A DNA stretch of 64,000 nucleotides, from contig NHNY01000005.1 in assembly GCA_002786065.1 (NCBI GenBank), positions 806,001 through 870,000 of the forward strand, in the 5' to 3' direction. Below the pieces are notes generated by a model, which saw only the letters and a program-made list of their open reading frames with translations, searched no databases and was not told the DNA's origin. This DNA comes from Microcyclospora pomicola (lineage: Eukaryota > Ascomycota > Dothideomycetes > Capnodiales). The stretch's first letter is position 1. The number at the start of each line of letters is the position of its first letter. The translations under genes were made by a program, and so were the position numbers. Shown in pieces: positions 45,705 through 55,964 of this stretch.

Positions 45705-47991
45705 ATGTCGATTACAGTCAAGCTTGTGAGCTTCGGCGCAATTGTCTCAGCACTTGCTGTTCTTGTTCGCAGTAAGTCAGATCTTGTCACGATCGACCTC
45801 ACTGCTTGACCACTACGCTGATATGTTCGTAGGTGAGGAGCAAGTGGAAGATCTTAAGCCACGCAGCCCTGATTACCAACCTGGGGGCTACGGTGGGTAT
45901 CAGCCGGTGCCCTACGGATCGCCTACCACAACAGTGTCCGTCTCGACAACGTCCTCGTCCATCGACTCGCCTATCTCATCGAGCACCCATTCATCCCTGC
46001 TTGGGCCCGGGCCTGTTACTTCCAGATCAGTGACCGCTTCGATCAGCCTCTCGACAGGTCCGAGTTCTTCCATCGAGGTCTCTGCTATCACGGATTCTGT
46101 ATCCTCGAGCAGCACCGGCAATACTACGACCACCATACAATCCATTGGCTACATCACGCTTACCAGCACCGTGACCGCGCCAAGCAGCGGCCACCCTTTC
46201 TCGTCGTCAGGTCTGTTGTCTGCCTACAGCTACCCGAGTAGTGTCATCTCAAGCACGAGCGTCGTCTCAAGCTATCAGGGTCCTAGTCCGCATAGTAGTG
46301 GCAAGCTGAGCACAAGTTCAGTGCAAGCTTCAGCAGTCCAGAGCAGCGCTGGCAACTCTACTAGCACGATATACTCCACGGGATACATCACTGTAACCTC
46401 TGTGGTGACTGCCCCGAAAGGTGGAACCTCATCGTCTCCATCTTCGTCCCTGCAGATCTATGCAAACTCATCTAGCAGCACATACTCGAGTGGAGCAACG
46501 TTAACAAGCACAGTCTGGTCTCCAGTCACTGGTACCGCTCTGTCGACACTACCATCATCAGGTCACTCACCCTACACATGTAAGAATTCATCTGTCGGAA
46601 CTCTGAGCGGCTCCACGCAGGCGAGCTCGTACTTGATCTCGCCCGTCACCGGAACCAGCGTTTCGTCCGCACCAGGGTCGGGGTTCTTGCCTTATACATG
46701 CACAGACTCAACAGGCGCATTGCCCACCAGCTCTACACCAGCAAGCTCTGACTTGGTCTCCCCGGTTACTGGAATCGGCATCTCATCATCTGTACCATCA
46801 TCGGGGTTCCTGCCCTACACATGCACGGACTCAACTGTGGGATATTCTAGCGGCTCTACGCCAGCGTCCTCGCGCGTAGTCTCGCCGGTCACTGGCACGT
46901 CTGTTGCATCGCATGGCTCGTCTTCCTCAGCAAACGCAACTCAAGTCTCGACTGGGCTACTATCTCACAGTTCGGCTTCTGGATTCGTGACATCAAGCGC
47001 CTCCACGGGTACAGCATCATCGTATGTACCATCAGGCACCGCGCAGGCTCCATACCCCTACTCCTACCAACCATATTCAGCTCCGTTCCTGTCGGTCGCG
47101 AGTACAAGTGTCTCAAGCAGTCAGACAGAGGTTTCTGTGGGACCCGTTAATGTCCCGGGTACCAGCATCTCGACGTCGCCATCTGTCTTTCCCAGCAACA
47201 TTGCGAGTACCGCACAGCTCCCATACCCATACTCCTACCCACCTTACTCTGCGCCTTCGTCATCCGTCACGGATACAGGTTCATCCAGCAGTCAAGGTAC
47301 CGTGTCCATCGGGCCTCTCAGTTCCGCACACCCCAGCTTCCCAGTGGGGCCGCCTATCTTACAGAGCAGCGCCTCTACTCTTTCCAGCACCGGACAAGCT
47401 CCGTACCCGTACTCATACCAACCATATGTCCCAACGTCGTCGACGATAAGCACCGCATTGTCGAGCACCAGCAGTAGTAGCAGCAGCAGTGCTGTATCTG
47501 TCGGCCCCGTCAGTGTTCCCAGCACCGGACAAGCTCCATACCAGTACTCATACCAACCGTATGTTCCAACGTCGTCGACGATCAACACCGGATCGTCGAG
47601 CAGTAGCAGCAGCAGTGCTGTAGCCGTCGGTCCCGTCAATGTCTCCGGCACCGGCACCTCGAGCTTCCCATCTGTTGATTCCAGCAGTACGACATCGCCA
47701 CCTTCTTCATCTACCTCCTCCTCTTCTTCCTCACCGTCAAGCACGACCATCAGCAGCACCCTCTCCAGCTCCTCCGTGCCGTCCACCACTTTCACCACCA
47801 TGCCGCGCACCTCCACGAAGAAGACGACAACGACCCAAGCGCCCGAACCCACGGCATACCACTTTCCCGGAGAATACGGCACGACGTCCTCTTCCTCCCT
47901 TGCGTCTACTTCGACGGGCCCGACGGCGTACAACAAAGTCCACGTCCCATCAAGCGGTACCAACTGGTGGTCCAGCTGGTTGCACTGGTAG
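45705..47991 (+). CDS. Secreted Ser/Thr-rich mucin-like repeat protein
   Basis: No known catalytic domain. Exons 45705..45771 and 45833..47991 (intron 61 nt, GTAAGT..GTAG) encode 741 aa. Exon 1 encodes the signal peptide (KLVSFGAIVSALAVLVRS). The rest is dominated by Ser, Thr, Pro, Gly and Tyr, as in heavily O-glycosylated wall or extracellular-matrix proteins. Three internal repeat types are visible: a pair of GYITLTSTVTAP-type units, a 40-residue unit with SPVTGT and PYTC, and a unit with APYPYSYQPY. There is no hydrophobic C-terminal segment, so no GPI anchor is expected; the end is NWWSSWLHW. A role in adhesion or surface coating is an inference from composition only. Confidence 0.8.
46519..46920 (+). 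repeat. In-frame 120-nt tandem repeat in the mucin-like gene
   Basis: Units start at 46519, 46639, 46759 and 46882, so the period is 120, 120 and 123 nt; the last copy is partial. Each full unit encodes about 40 residues beginning SPVTGT or SPVTGI, with PYTC in the middle and an S-T-P-A-S-S type end. The single Cys per unit is conserved in an otherwise Cys-poor protein. Confidence 0.85.
47038..47650 (+). repeat. In-frame Tyr/Pro repeat in the mucin-like gene
   Basis: Four copies of an APYPYSYQPY-like core begin near 47041, 47209, 47389 and 47524, each followed by a Ser-rich run and a VGPVNV-like phrase. The last two copies (47385 and 47520, period 135 nt) are nearly identical in nucleotides, indicating a recent duplication. 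Earlier spacing is about 170-180 nt. Confidence 0.8.
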
Positions 47992-48859
47992 TAGCCTCGA
48001 CGTTCTCGCCGGGGCTGAAGCACGAGTCTTCATGCTTGGAAGGAAAACGCCGGCTCATGCGAAATGTGCACTGGCCCTTGTCCCGATTGCGCACTCGAGG
48101 TCTCCAAGCAAAACTTTGGCAACGCTGTGCTGCATCTGCCTACCAAAAAGCCGCCCAATTCCACCGTCATCTTCCCAGGCTTTTCGCTATCTTTAGGTGT
48201 TCCTTCAGGCGTTTATCTCATCCCTCCTAGCATTTATCATAGAACATGAGCAACGGCAGTAGTGGTAGCAGTACGCAATGGACCGGTGTCTCACCATAGA
48301 TTTTCCTTTCAGCATCGCGTTAGCGAATAGAATTCTTTTGCCTTTGCGCGCTCCCTGTAATTCTTTCTCTCTCACTTTCAGGATGTCCTGTCATGGCGTG
48401 AGGTATGTTGTACGTCGTATTGGGGATACGAAACTTGTCTCACATTTCACAGTTTCATGTGTGAACAAATGTATGTATCTATACTGGTTGTGTATGTTAA
48501 TACTCTATGTACGAATACTAGAACTGGCTGAGATCATGTACCGTCCTCGCAGGACTATCATAGCAAAGTGGACACTCCACGGACCAAAACGCTTGCAGAA
48601 AGAAGAGACCAGGGACGACCGTCATGCTGTAGGTCCTCGCAAAATCTCCGAGAGACATCGATGCAATGTGAGACCTCATATGAAGCCAACAGTGGCAACC
48701 CAAACGAGAAGAAAACGCCGATAGGAAAAGCGTGGGGATCGTTAGAAGTACGTCTATCGCGACGCGACTTCGCATGGTCATGAAGGAGAGCATGTTCGTG
48801 TTGCAGCTCTCGTGCCTTCTCCTGGTCACATCACAGGAAGAATGAGCAGGATGACAGCA
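47992..48859. other. Intergenic between convergent genes
   Basis: The 868 bp are 3' flanks of the mucin-like gene and the MFS transporter. Small frames only, no resemblance. No RNA gene seen. Confidence 0.45.
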
Positions 48860-50708
48860 TTATACGTCCTCCTTCTCGCCATGCTCCTTCATCGACGCCG
48901 CTTCGCTCTGGTTGCCATACGTACGAGAGTCGGACGTCGTCGTCGTCTCGTATCGCTGCATGTCCGGTTCGCCGTCTAGGACGTTGTTCGATTGCCGTGC
49001 CATCGCACGCCGTCGACAGTAAATGGACATAGTCATGCAGCAAGCGCTGAGGAATAGACACAAGCCCGCCCAAACCTGGACGGTGAGGTAGTTCTGGTCG
49101 TATTCGGAGATCAGATGGCCGGCGATGACGGGGCCAGTGAGGGCGAAGATGGCAGCGCAGGTGTACATCATGCCGGTCCATTGGCCAAGCTTGGCCTGCT
49201 GTTTTGGGTCGGGGCCGAGGATGTAGGCGACCGAGGCGGGCGGGAGGCCGATGACGGCGCCGGAGAAGATGCCAAAGAAGGTCACGAAGCAGACGGCTGC
49301 GGTGACGGTGTTGGCCATGGTCCAGAGAAGGAGGATGAGGAGAGCGCCGACGAAGGTGACAATGGCGTGGATGGGCAGCGCTCCGAAGATGTCGCAGCAG
49401 TACGCCGCACCGATACGGCCGATGGTGGAGGCACCGTTCATGATGCAGAGCAGGTAAAAGGTTCGGATGGCATCGTCGTGCACTTCATGTTTCAGGCCGA
49501 TGCTGGTGGGAGTCTCGTCCTTGTACCCAAGACCAGCATGCGCCGCCCACTCTTCGAGGTTGAAAAACACTGCGTAGAAGCCGAAGAAGAGTATAGAGAT
49601 GGATGCGCACAGCCAGGCAAACGCTGCGTTCTTGAAGGCGTGTACGTCGATGAAGACGCTGAATGTCCATTTCTCCGGCTTGCGGAAGGCCACGTCGGGA
49701 TTGGGTCGCGCGACCAGGATCGCGACGATGGCGGTACCAGTGACCAATGCAGCCATGCATCGAACGGAGTTGTTGAAGCCCATCGTGGTGATGAGGAATT
49801 TCGTCATGATGGGGTACACCAGCCCAGCAATACTAGCGCCAGAAGCGACGATTCCAATGGCCAGACTCTTCCGCTTCTTGAACCAGGTAGCGACGACTGC
49901 AAATCATGTCAGCGAAGCCCGTGAACAGTATACGGGGAAGGGGCTCACCTTGCGACGAAGTGACGAAAAAGCACGCCATTCCAAGACCACTGATCAGTCC
50001 TTGCGTAAGCCAGATCAAGCTATAGTTGCCCTGATTGTAGTGTCCTTGCCCGTTCGCTAAGCTGAGCATGAATGTGCCGAGACTAATCAGGACAGTCCCG
50101 ATGATGATAAGGGTGCGAGAGTATCCAGCATCCAGGAATCTGCCGACGACGGCCGACAGCGCCAGCACCACGAAACACTGCGTCGAACCGACGAGGTTGA
50201 TTTTGAGGATATCTTGTCCTGGTAGGAGATGCTGCATGTAGTACGAGGCGTATGTTCCGTAAGCCTACACGGGAGATATCTCAGCGATTTGGTCAGGTAA
50301 CGGGCTGGACCAAGTACCTACATTGACAATGCCCCAGCTGTTGAACATGAGTAGAAAGCCGCCGAGAAGACAAGCGTAGGGCCGCCATCCGCTGGGCCAA
50401 TCTGGTTCCTCGACTGGTAATGGTGGATCGTAAGTTGCAGACATCGATAACGAGCGCAAAGCGTCCGCGTGGGGAGGTTCATCCTGTCCGGTGAAGCTAG
50501 ACCACCTGGACGGGCGCCGACAGGTCTCATCTTTATTGTTGCCGTCTTCGTCTGTGGGGATATCATAATCACTACGTCTTCGGGGACCGTTCGGCGTCTC
50601 TATCATGTCGCGTATTCTGCTGGTGGATCGTGATCGGTCCTGGGTAGGTCTCTCCAATGTGGCGCGGTCTTCGAACGAGATCGTGGGACGGAGCATAGGT
50701 TCGGCCAT
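48860..50708 (-). CDS. MFS transporter, monocarboxylate-transporter-like
   Basis: Multi-pass plasma-membrane carrier of the fungal MCT/riboflavin-transporter-like group. Exons 50708..50322, 50264..49949 and 49896..48860 (introns 57 and 52 nt) encode 579 aa. The N-terminal 105 residues are cytosolic, Ser/Arg/Asp-rich and likely phosphorylated. Twelve membrane segments follow, starting with RPYACLLGGFLLMFNSWGIV; the join after this segment gives NAYGTYASYYMQHLLPG, the typical loop of the group. A second family signature, VVATWFKKRKSLAIGI, is recreated at the second join. The C-terminus is cytosolic and acidic. The substrate is unknown; fungal members transport monocarboxylates, vitamins or nothing detected. 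The upstream in-frame GTG is not used because no ATG lies there. Confidence 0.9.
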
Positions 50709-52627
50709 TCTAGCGAGCGAGCAGACCAGGGAAACGAAAAGAAAAGCGATCGGACAGCTCACAGAAACGGGAGACTGGGTGGAGGAGAACAGAGAAGTCG
50801 GAATAGAGTTGTAGGAGGTCTAGACTAACAGAAAGATGGGGACCGGGCTTGATATGTATACACCCTGCGGGATGCGCAGATGATGAAGCAGGATCAGGCC
50901 AGTTCCACCGCCAAGAGGACCATGGGGATGTGTATCGCCTGGCACGACATGGCGGCGGACGTCGACAGGCGCTGGAGCATGACCGCAGCTCTGGGCAACG
51001 CGAATCAATGAATCAGTCAAGCGCATCATCTCCCCCGAGAGTGGACGCCGTTGAGGGCGGAATGGGGCAGTGCGAGGTTCTACGGCGACATTGAATAATG
51101 TCTTGGGCGTGCCGAACTTGGCGACGATACTGCCCAGACCATGGCGACTCGTCACGGGCGGCCAGCTGCTGCGTCGTGAGGTGCATTTTGGTTGCACTTG
51201 TCATCAACCAAGAGCTTGGCGACGTTGACGAAGCAGGAGGGCCAAGTGATCTGCAAGCCAACCGCTTGCGCCCCCGGGTGGGAGGGAGATCGGGCGTGGA
51301 TAGCGGTCAGACTGGCTCTTCCTCCGCCGATGACTGCTGAGAGCACGGCATGATTTATGACCAAAAGAAATCGTCCAGGTTGGAGATATTCAAGTGAATG
51401 TTGTCAAGATAAGTTAAGGTAAGTTAAGGATAGATCAAGCGCGCAAGGGTTATCAGATTCAGGACCTCAATCTCTCAAGGGTCGCTCCGCCTCTGTGCTC
51501 GTGCGGCCTGTCGATCCCGTCATCCACTAGCCATCTTGTGGCCTAGGCAAGCTTGGCTCGTCCGCCTGTAGCATTGTCTATTCCAACCCTGATAAGAGCA
51601 GCCCCCAAAACAGCCTAGGATGCCAATACATCTCATACACACCCGGTAGGCCCAGATCGATGACACCTGGTGTGTATGGGCCACGGTGTCGAAATAGTAT
51701 CAGATCGGATAGCATGTATTCCGGGGACAATGACGCTGGACGAACTGCGCCCCCATGCTTCATCTGAATCCAACGTCGTTCTTGGCTTTGTTCGTGCATA
51801 ACGATGTATACAGCCTAAACACCTTATGGGAGAACAGATGGAGAAAGTGTCTGATCTCGCCTTCCCACGTATGAAACCAGGATCGCTGATCAGCAAGGAG
51901 GGGCCCGCTCCGCTGAGCATTACGGCATATGTCATGCATGTCACCGTGAATGTACTAGGAACATGATACGGTATACTTCAGGCGCAACTCTCCAGCGCCC
52001 AACGACATTCTCCACCTTATGCCAAGGCAGTTTACACCTTCATTGTGACTTTGCTGAGGGCTACACTACATGGACAGCAAGTCCATGCGGATCTAGATTG
52101 CATGTTGTGCTTTGATTCCTATGATAACAATGTCACAACCCCTGTCATGATGCTTGCTCAGCTTGCCCTAACTATGTGATGTCGACTTGCACCGACGCCA
52201 TGTTGGGAACTGCTGGAGCTCTTTGCCGAGCAATGCCAGCGAGTGTGTGGAGCACATCCAGGGAAAAAGAGGAGGAGGAGCTGCTGTCGTGCTACCTCTT
52301 CGTATGCTGGCCACACGGCCTTCCCGGAAAGACGGCTCAAGAAGCGTGTTGTATCATTGGATTTGTGTTCATCAAGATATACTTTGTCATTTATAGTACG
52401 TCGAACAGATGCCGGAAGAGTGAAGGCAAGAGACAACAACCGCATGAACGCCGTCGCTGAGATGGGCTGAATCCGCCATCGAAAAGAGACATCGGCGCCA
52501 GCTTCAAGAAGCAAAACCCACGTAATCGCCGTGACTCCGTTGCCAAGAACCGCATACCGCACGCATTTAACAGCCCAACGGCTCCAGCTCCATGTATCGC
52601 TGGTACCTTTCCAAAAAACCATCTCCT
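50709..52627. other. 1.9-kb stretch without a recognised gene
   Basis: Begins with the presumed MFS promoter. A short direct repeat TAAGTTAAGG occurs twice at about 51411-51431. Open frames up to 125 codons on the minus strand have no family pattern, and one of 181 codons (52158-52703) runs antisense-shifted into the next gene. I see no gene or RNA. Confidence 0.4.
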
Positions 52628-53197
52628 CTAAATGCCCCGAATGGCCACTGTCCGCTCCGACTCGAGCTTCTGCTTGTTCCTGTCCTTCTCCTCCTGCTTG
52701 CAATCCTCAAGCCCAGGGCACGCATGCGACTCGAGCATGCGGTGCTTGCCACAGAAATGACCTTTGCAGAACCCGCAGTCCCCGACGATACGCTGTGCCG
52801 CATCCTTGCACTCCTTGAAATTGCAACGGATCTTCTTGGGTGCGCCGCCGCGGAGTGGAAGCGCCAGGTGGAGTGTGCTTTCCCGTGTGACGTTGCAGTC
52901 TAGCAGCGACTTGCCGGGTGAAAGGTACTTGCCGGCGTGCAATAGACGAAAGCCGGTCTCAGGCATGTTGGTGCGCAAAGCCAAAATGGAACGGAGGGTG
53001 CCGACTGTAGTGGATTCGGGGATGATGATAGGGAAGGCTGGCGTATGCGGTCAGCAGAAGTAGAGACCAGAGATCACACAGAGAAGCTCACTTTCACCAG
53101 CAAGATCCTTGACGAAGATCTGCATGGTCTGCTCCGCCTCGTGCGATGAGGCTCGCGAGATGGCGGAGGAAATGGAGGATATGCTGTTGGAACGCAT
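52628..53197 (-). CDS. Ubiquitin-like and AN1 zinc-finger protein
   Basis: Exons 53197..53092 and 53037..52628 (intron 54 nt, GTGAGC..CCAG) encode 171 aa. Residues 1-25 are Ser-rich. A ubiquitin-like fold follows (about 25-105), recreated across the join as MQIFVKDLAGETFPIIIPES, with FRLLHAGKYLSPGKSLLDCN. An AN1 zinc finger closes the protein (about 108-150): C-x4-C, then C-x2-C-x4-C, then H-x5-H-x-C (CGFCKGHFCGKHRMLESHAC). Order UBL then AN1 is like human ZFAND4; yeast Cuz1 has the reverse order. Such proteins link ubiquitin, p97/Cdc48 or the proteasome in stress, but the exact partner here is unknown. The basic tail EEKDRNKQKLESERT follows the finger. Confidence 0.9.
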
Positions 53198-54474
53198 GGT
53201 GACGATGGTTGTGGTGGTGGTGGATGAGGAGGGAGAGTGAAGGAAGTCAGATGAATCGGGAGACAGGTCAGATAAGGGTGGTTCTGCTCGCGTGATGAGT
53301 CGGCTAGGTCGGCTGGATGGTAGTGTGACTCGTTCCGCTGATGACGATCGAAAGCGGTGGTGGTGAATTGAACGAGGGTTTTCTACTAGACAAGAGAGAG
53401 GTCAAGGTGGATAGAAGAAGAGTATGAGGTTGAAGGTGAGAGTCAAGAGTAAGGCTTTGAGACAGCTGGCTGGTGACTGATGAGTCGTGTGTCGTGGTCC
53501 TTCGACCGCAGTGTCGCCTTTGCGTGACGCAACGCAACGCCACTCCGAGGTCATGTCATTGTCACCTCAGGCTTCAAAGCTGATAAACCTTACAACTACT
53601 ACACACGGTACAGTATATTGTTCTGCCAAAGCCATGTTCGCACGCATCCGTTATGTTTTCCATCGGTCATCGCTAGTAATGACTTGGAAAAACATATCTA
53701 CCAACTTGACGACGTCGGAGTGAGGTCACGATGTCAGGCGCAAGCAATCAATCCAGCCATGACCACAACAACCATGAAAGAGCCTTCTGCGACAAAGAAG
53801 GAATTCGACCACCAGCACTTCAAGAACAACGCAACATCACTTGCGACATGGACTGAAACCTTGGTATATCCAACAACGAGTCGCTATATGCTTTGCCTCC
53901 AACGCATTTGTGTTCATCAACCAGAGCTGGAATTCAGAGGGTGCTTAGTCAAGGCGTCCTGATGAACCCTTGCTCGATCACCGTACATATATGAGGTGTA
54001 CAGGTCTTGAATGCATATCGTACGAAGTACGACATCATCAGGACCGCTTTGACATCTCTGGAAGAAAGACACCCACTGTCGTCGCAGAGCACGAGAAGAC
54101 ATCGGTCATGATCTAACGTCAGGCACTTTGGGGCAAAAGGTCCTCTGATTCATGCGTCAGGCTCCCATGGGTTGTAGCAGGATTGTTTAATAGCGAGATG
54201 AATTAAAGGCTCGGGAACTACGTGAGGTCAACGTCGCTCAGCGTAGCTGAAGGCAGATATATTAAAGGCAAGGTAGAAACGACGTACATAACAGACGACA
54301 AGGTCACACATAAGAGACGCACGGGATGCCAGACAGCAAGATCACGAACGAGCCCGAAGTGTTGCAAGGACGACATTGTATCTTTTGGAATCGTATCCGT
54401 AGCTTCAAGATCGATCAATCCATCAAACCATCATTCGCGCTTTGTCCTATCGATTCATCATCATGACACAACGT
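53198..54474. other. 1.3-kb stretch without a recognised gene
   Basis: Holds the promoter side of the AN1 gene, with G/T-rich minus-strand repeats such as GGTGGTGGTGG near 53210-53222, and the 3' flank of the secreted tandem-domain gene. Short frames only. Confidence 0.4.
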
Positions 54475-55964
54475 CTACTGACTATTGTTGATGCCCAGAG
54501 AGTAGTTGCCAGGTGTCTGGGTGGTGACTGGTACACTGCGTTGCATATCAGCAGGATTCTTTTCGAGGAAACATGAAGGAATGGCGACTTACCCAATCAG
54601 CTCCAACGGAGCGGGAACGTTGCAGGTGACTGGGAGGGTCAGAACAGTCTTGCCGGTGTTGTCGACAAGGGCAACAGAGGCGTTGGCCGTTCCGATGGCA
54701 ATGCCGGCAATGGTGCCAGCGGATCCGGCAGTGATTGGGCCAACGTTGGGAAGGTAGCCACTTGCTGGAATGGGGATGATGAAGTCGCTGGTGCTGGATG
54801 AACCAGCCACGTCGATGCTTGACTTGATGGGGGTGGCGGCGGCGTTGTACTTGGCGGGGCTGGCGTTGGTGAACAGGATATTGAACACGGACACGGTGGT
54901 ATCAAAAGACTTAAGGTTGGGGTAGGCTTGCTTGGCTAAGTTGACGAGCGAGGCAGGGACGCGGAGGAACGAGTTAGCGTAGGTCAGAGAGAATTTCTGG
55001 CCTGGGGCGAAGTAGGTCGGCACCTCGCCACCAATGATAAGATCAAGGTTCTGCTGACCAAGAGCCTGTCACGAGATATCAGCATCCAGACTGACCAGAG
55101 AAACGTCCGGGGGATAACTTACACCAAAGTTGCAGTTGTATGGGAAGCGGAAGGAACCAGACTCGGAGTTCATTGGCGTCGGGGGGAAGGATGGAACGTA
55201 GCCAACCGCGGGAGCGAGTGCAGAGCCGGAGGAGCTGTCGACGTTGACGGAACCAATGACGAAGTCAATGTTCTGCTGGCCACATTTCTGAGTGGTAATT
55301 AGTCGACAATCCTGGGGCTATCACACGTAGCCAAACTTACAACAGGGATGGGTCCAAGGACGCCCTTCCCGGTCTTATCCTGGAGCTCGATAGAGACATC
55401 GACCTCGCCAAGGAAGATGCGATGAGCGGTGTTAGCCTTGCCCTACGTGGTGAAATCAAGTCAGCACAAGCGTTGTAAACAGTTTTGGTGCATGTTCTGG
55501 AGGAGTCGAAGTACCAAGGTGACCGGCCCAAGTTTGGGCAAGGTACCAGTGCCTGGAGGGATGCGGATGGTAGCATCGGAGCCGGCGGCAAACTGAATGT
55601 TATTCAGAGTTGCCTTGTATGCAAGCAAGCTAGCCGGCGAAGCGTTGACGAGGTTGAGGTTTGCGGTCACATTCGCCTGAGCCTGGGTCGCACCGACGAG
55701 CGGAGCGAGATTTGTGAGGCTTGAAGGAATGTCGATGGTGCCGACGACATCGGTGTAGTAAATCTGTTGTCCACTACCACCATAAACAGGAGCAGTTGCG
55801 GTGAATACGGTGTTGAAGGTCTGGTTGAGGAAACCGTAAACGACGCAAGTCACTGGGAAGTTAAGCTTCCCAATTTGTGCATCCTGAGGGACTGGTGGGG
55901 GAGTGTTGGCGGCCAGGACAGCAGAGGCCGAAGCCAGGGTAGTAAGGACACAAGTGCGAAGCAT
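54475..55964 (-). CDS. Secreted protein with two copies of a DUF6801-like domain
   Basis: Five exons, 55964..55515, 55442..55341, 55287..55123, 55065..54593 and 54535..54475, encode 416 aa; introns are 72, 53, 57 and 57 nt and all joins keep frame. A signal peptide (MLRTCVLTTLASASAVLA) is followed by two homologous beta-rich domains. Shared anchors, first versus second copy, are FPVTC/FPYNC, IDIPSSLTNLA/LRVPASLVNLA, VNASPAS/FTNASPAK, GTLPKLGPVTLG/GYLPNVGPITAG and VLGPIPVKC/VLTLPVTC. Each domain therefore has a Cys at both ends. The C-terminus, completed by a 61-nt last exon, is QTPGNYSLGINNSQ. Without that exon the frame would stop two codons after the donor. It resembles the actinobacterial secreted domain DUF6801 as I remember it; function unknown. 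Confidence 0.75.

Noticed and set aside
45742-45832. Start of the mucin-like gene at the internal frame beginning near 45742
   Set aside because: The intron 45772..45832 and exon 1 give a proper signal peptide; the unspliced start does not.
52158-52703. 181-codon minus-strand frame near the AN1 gene
   Set aside because: Its start lies inside the AN1 coding exon in another frame and its composition is not that of a known protein.
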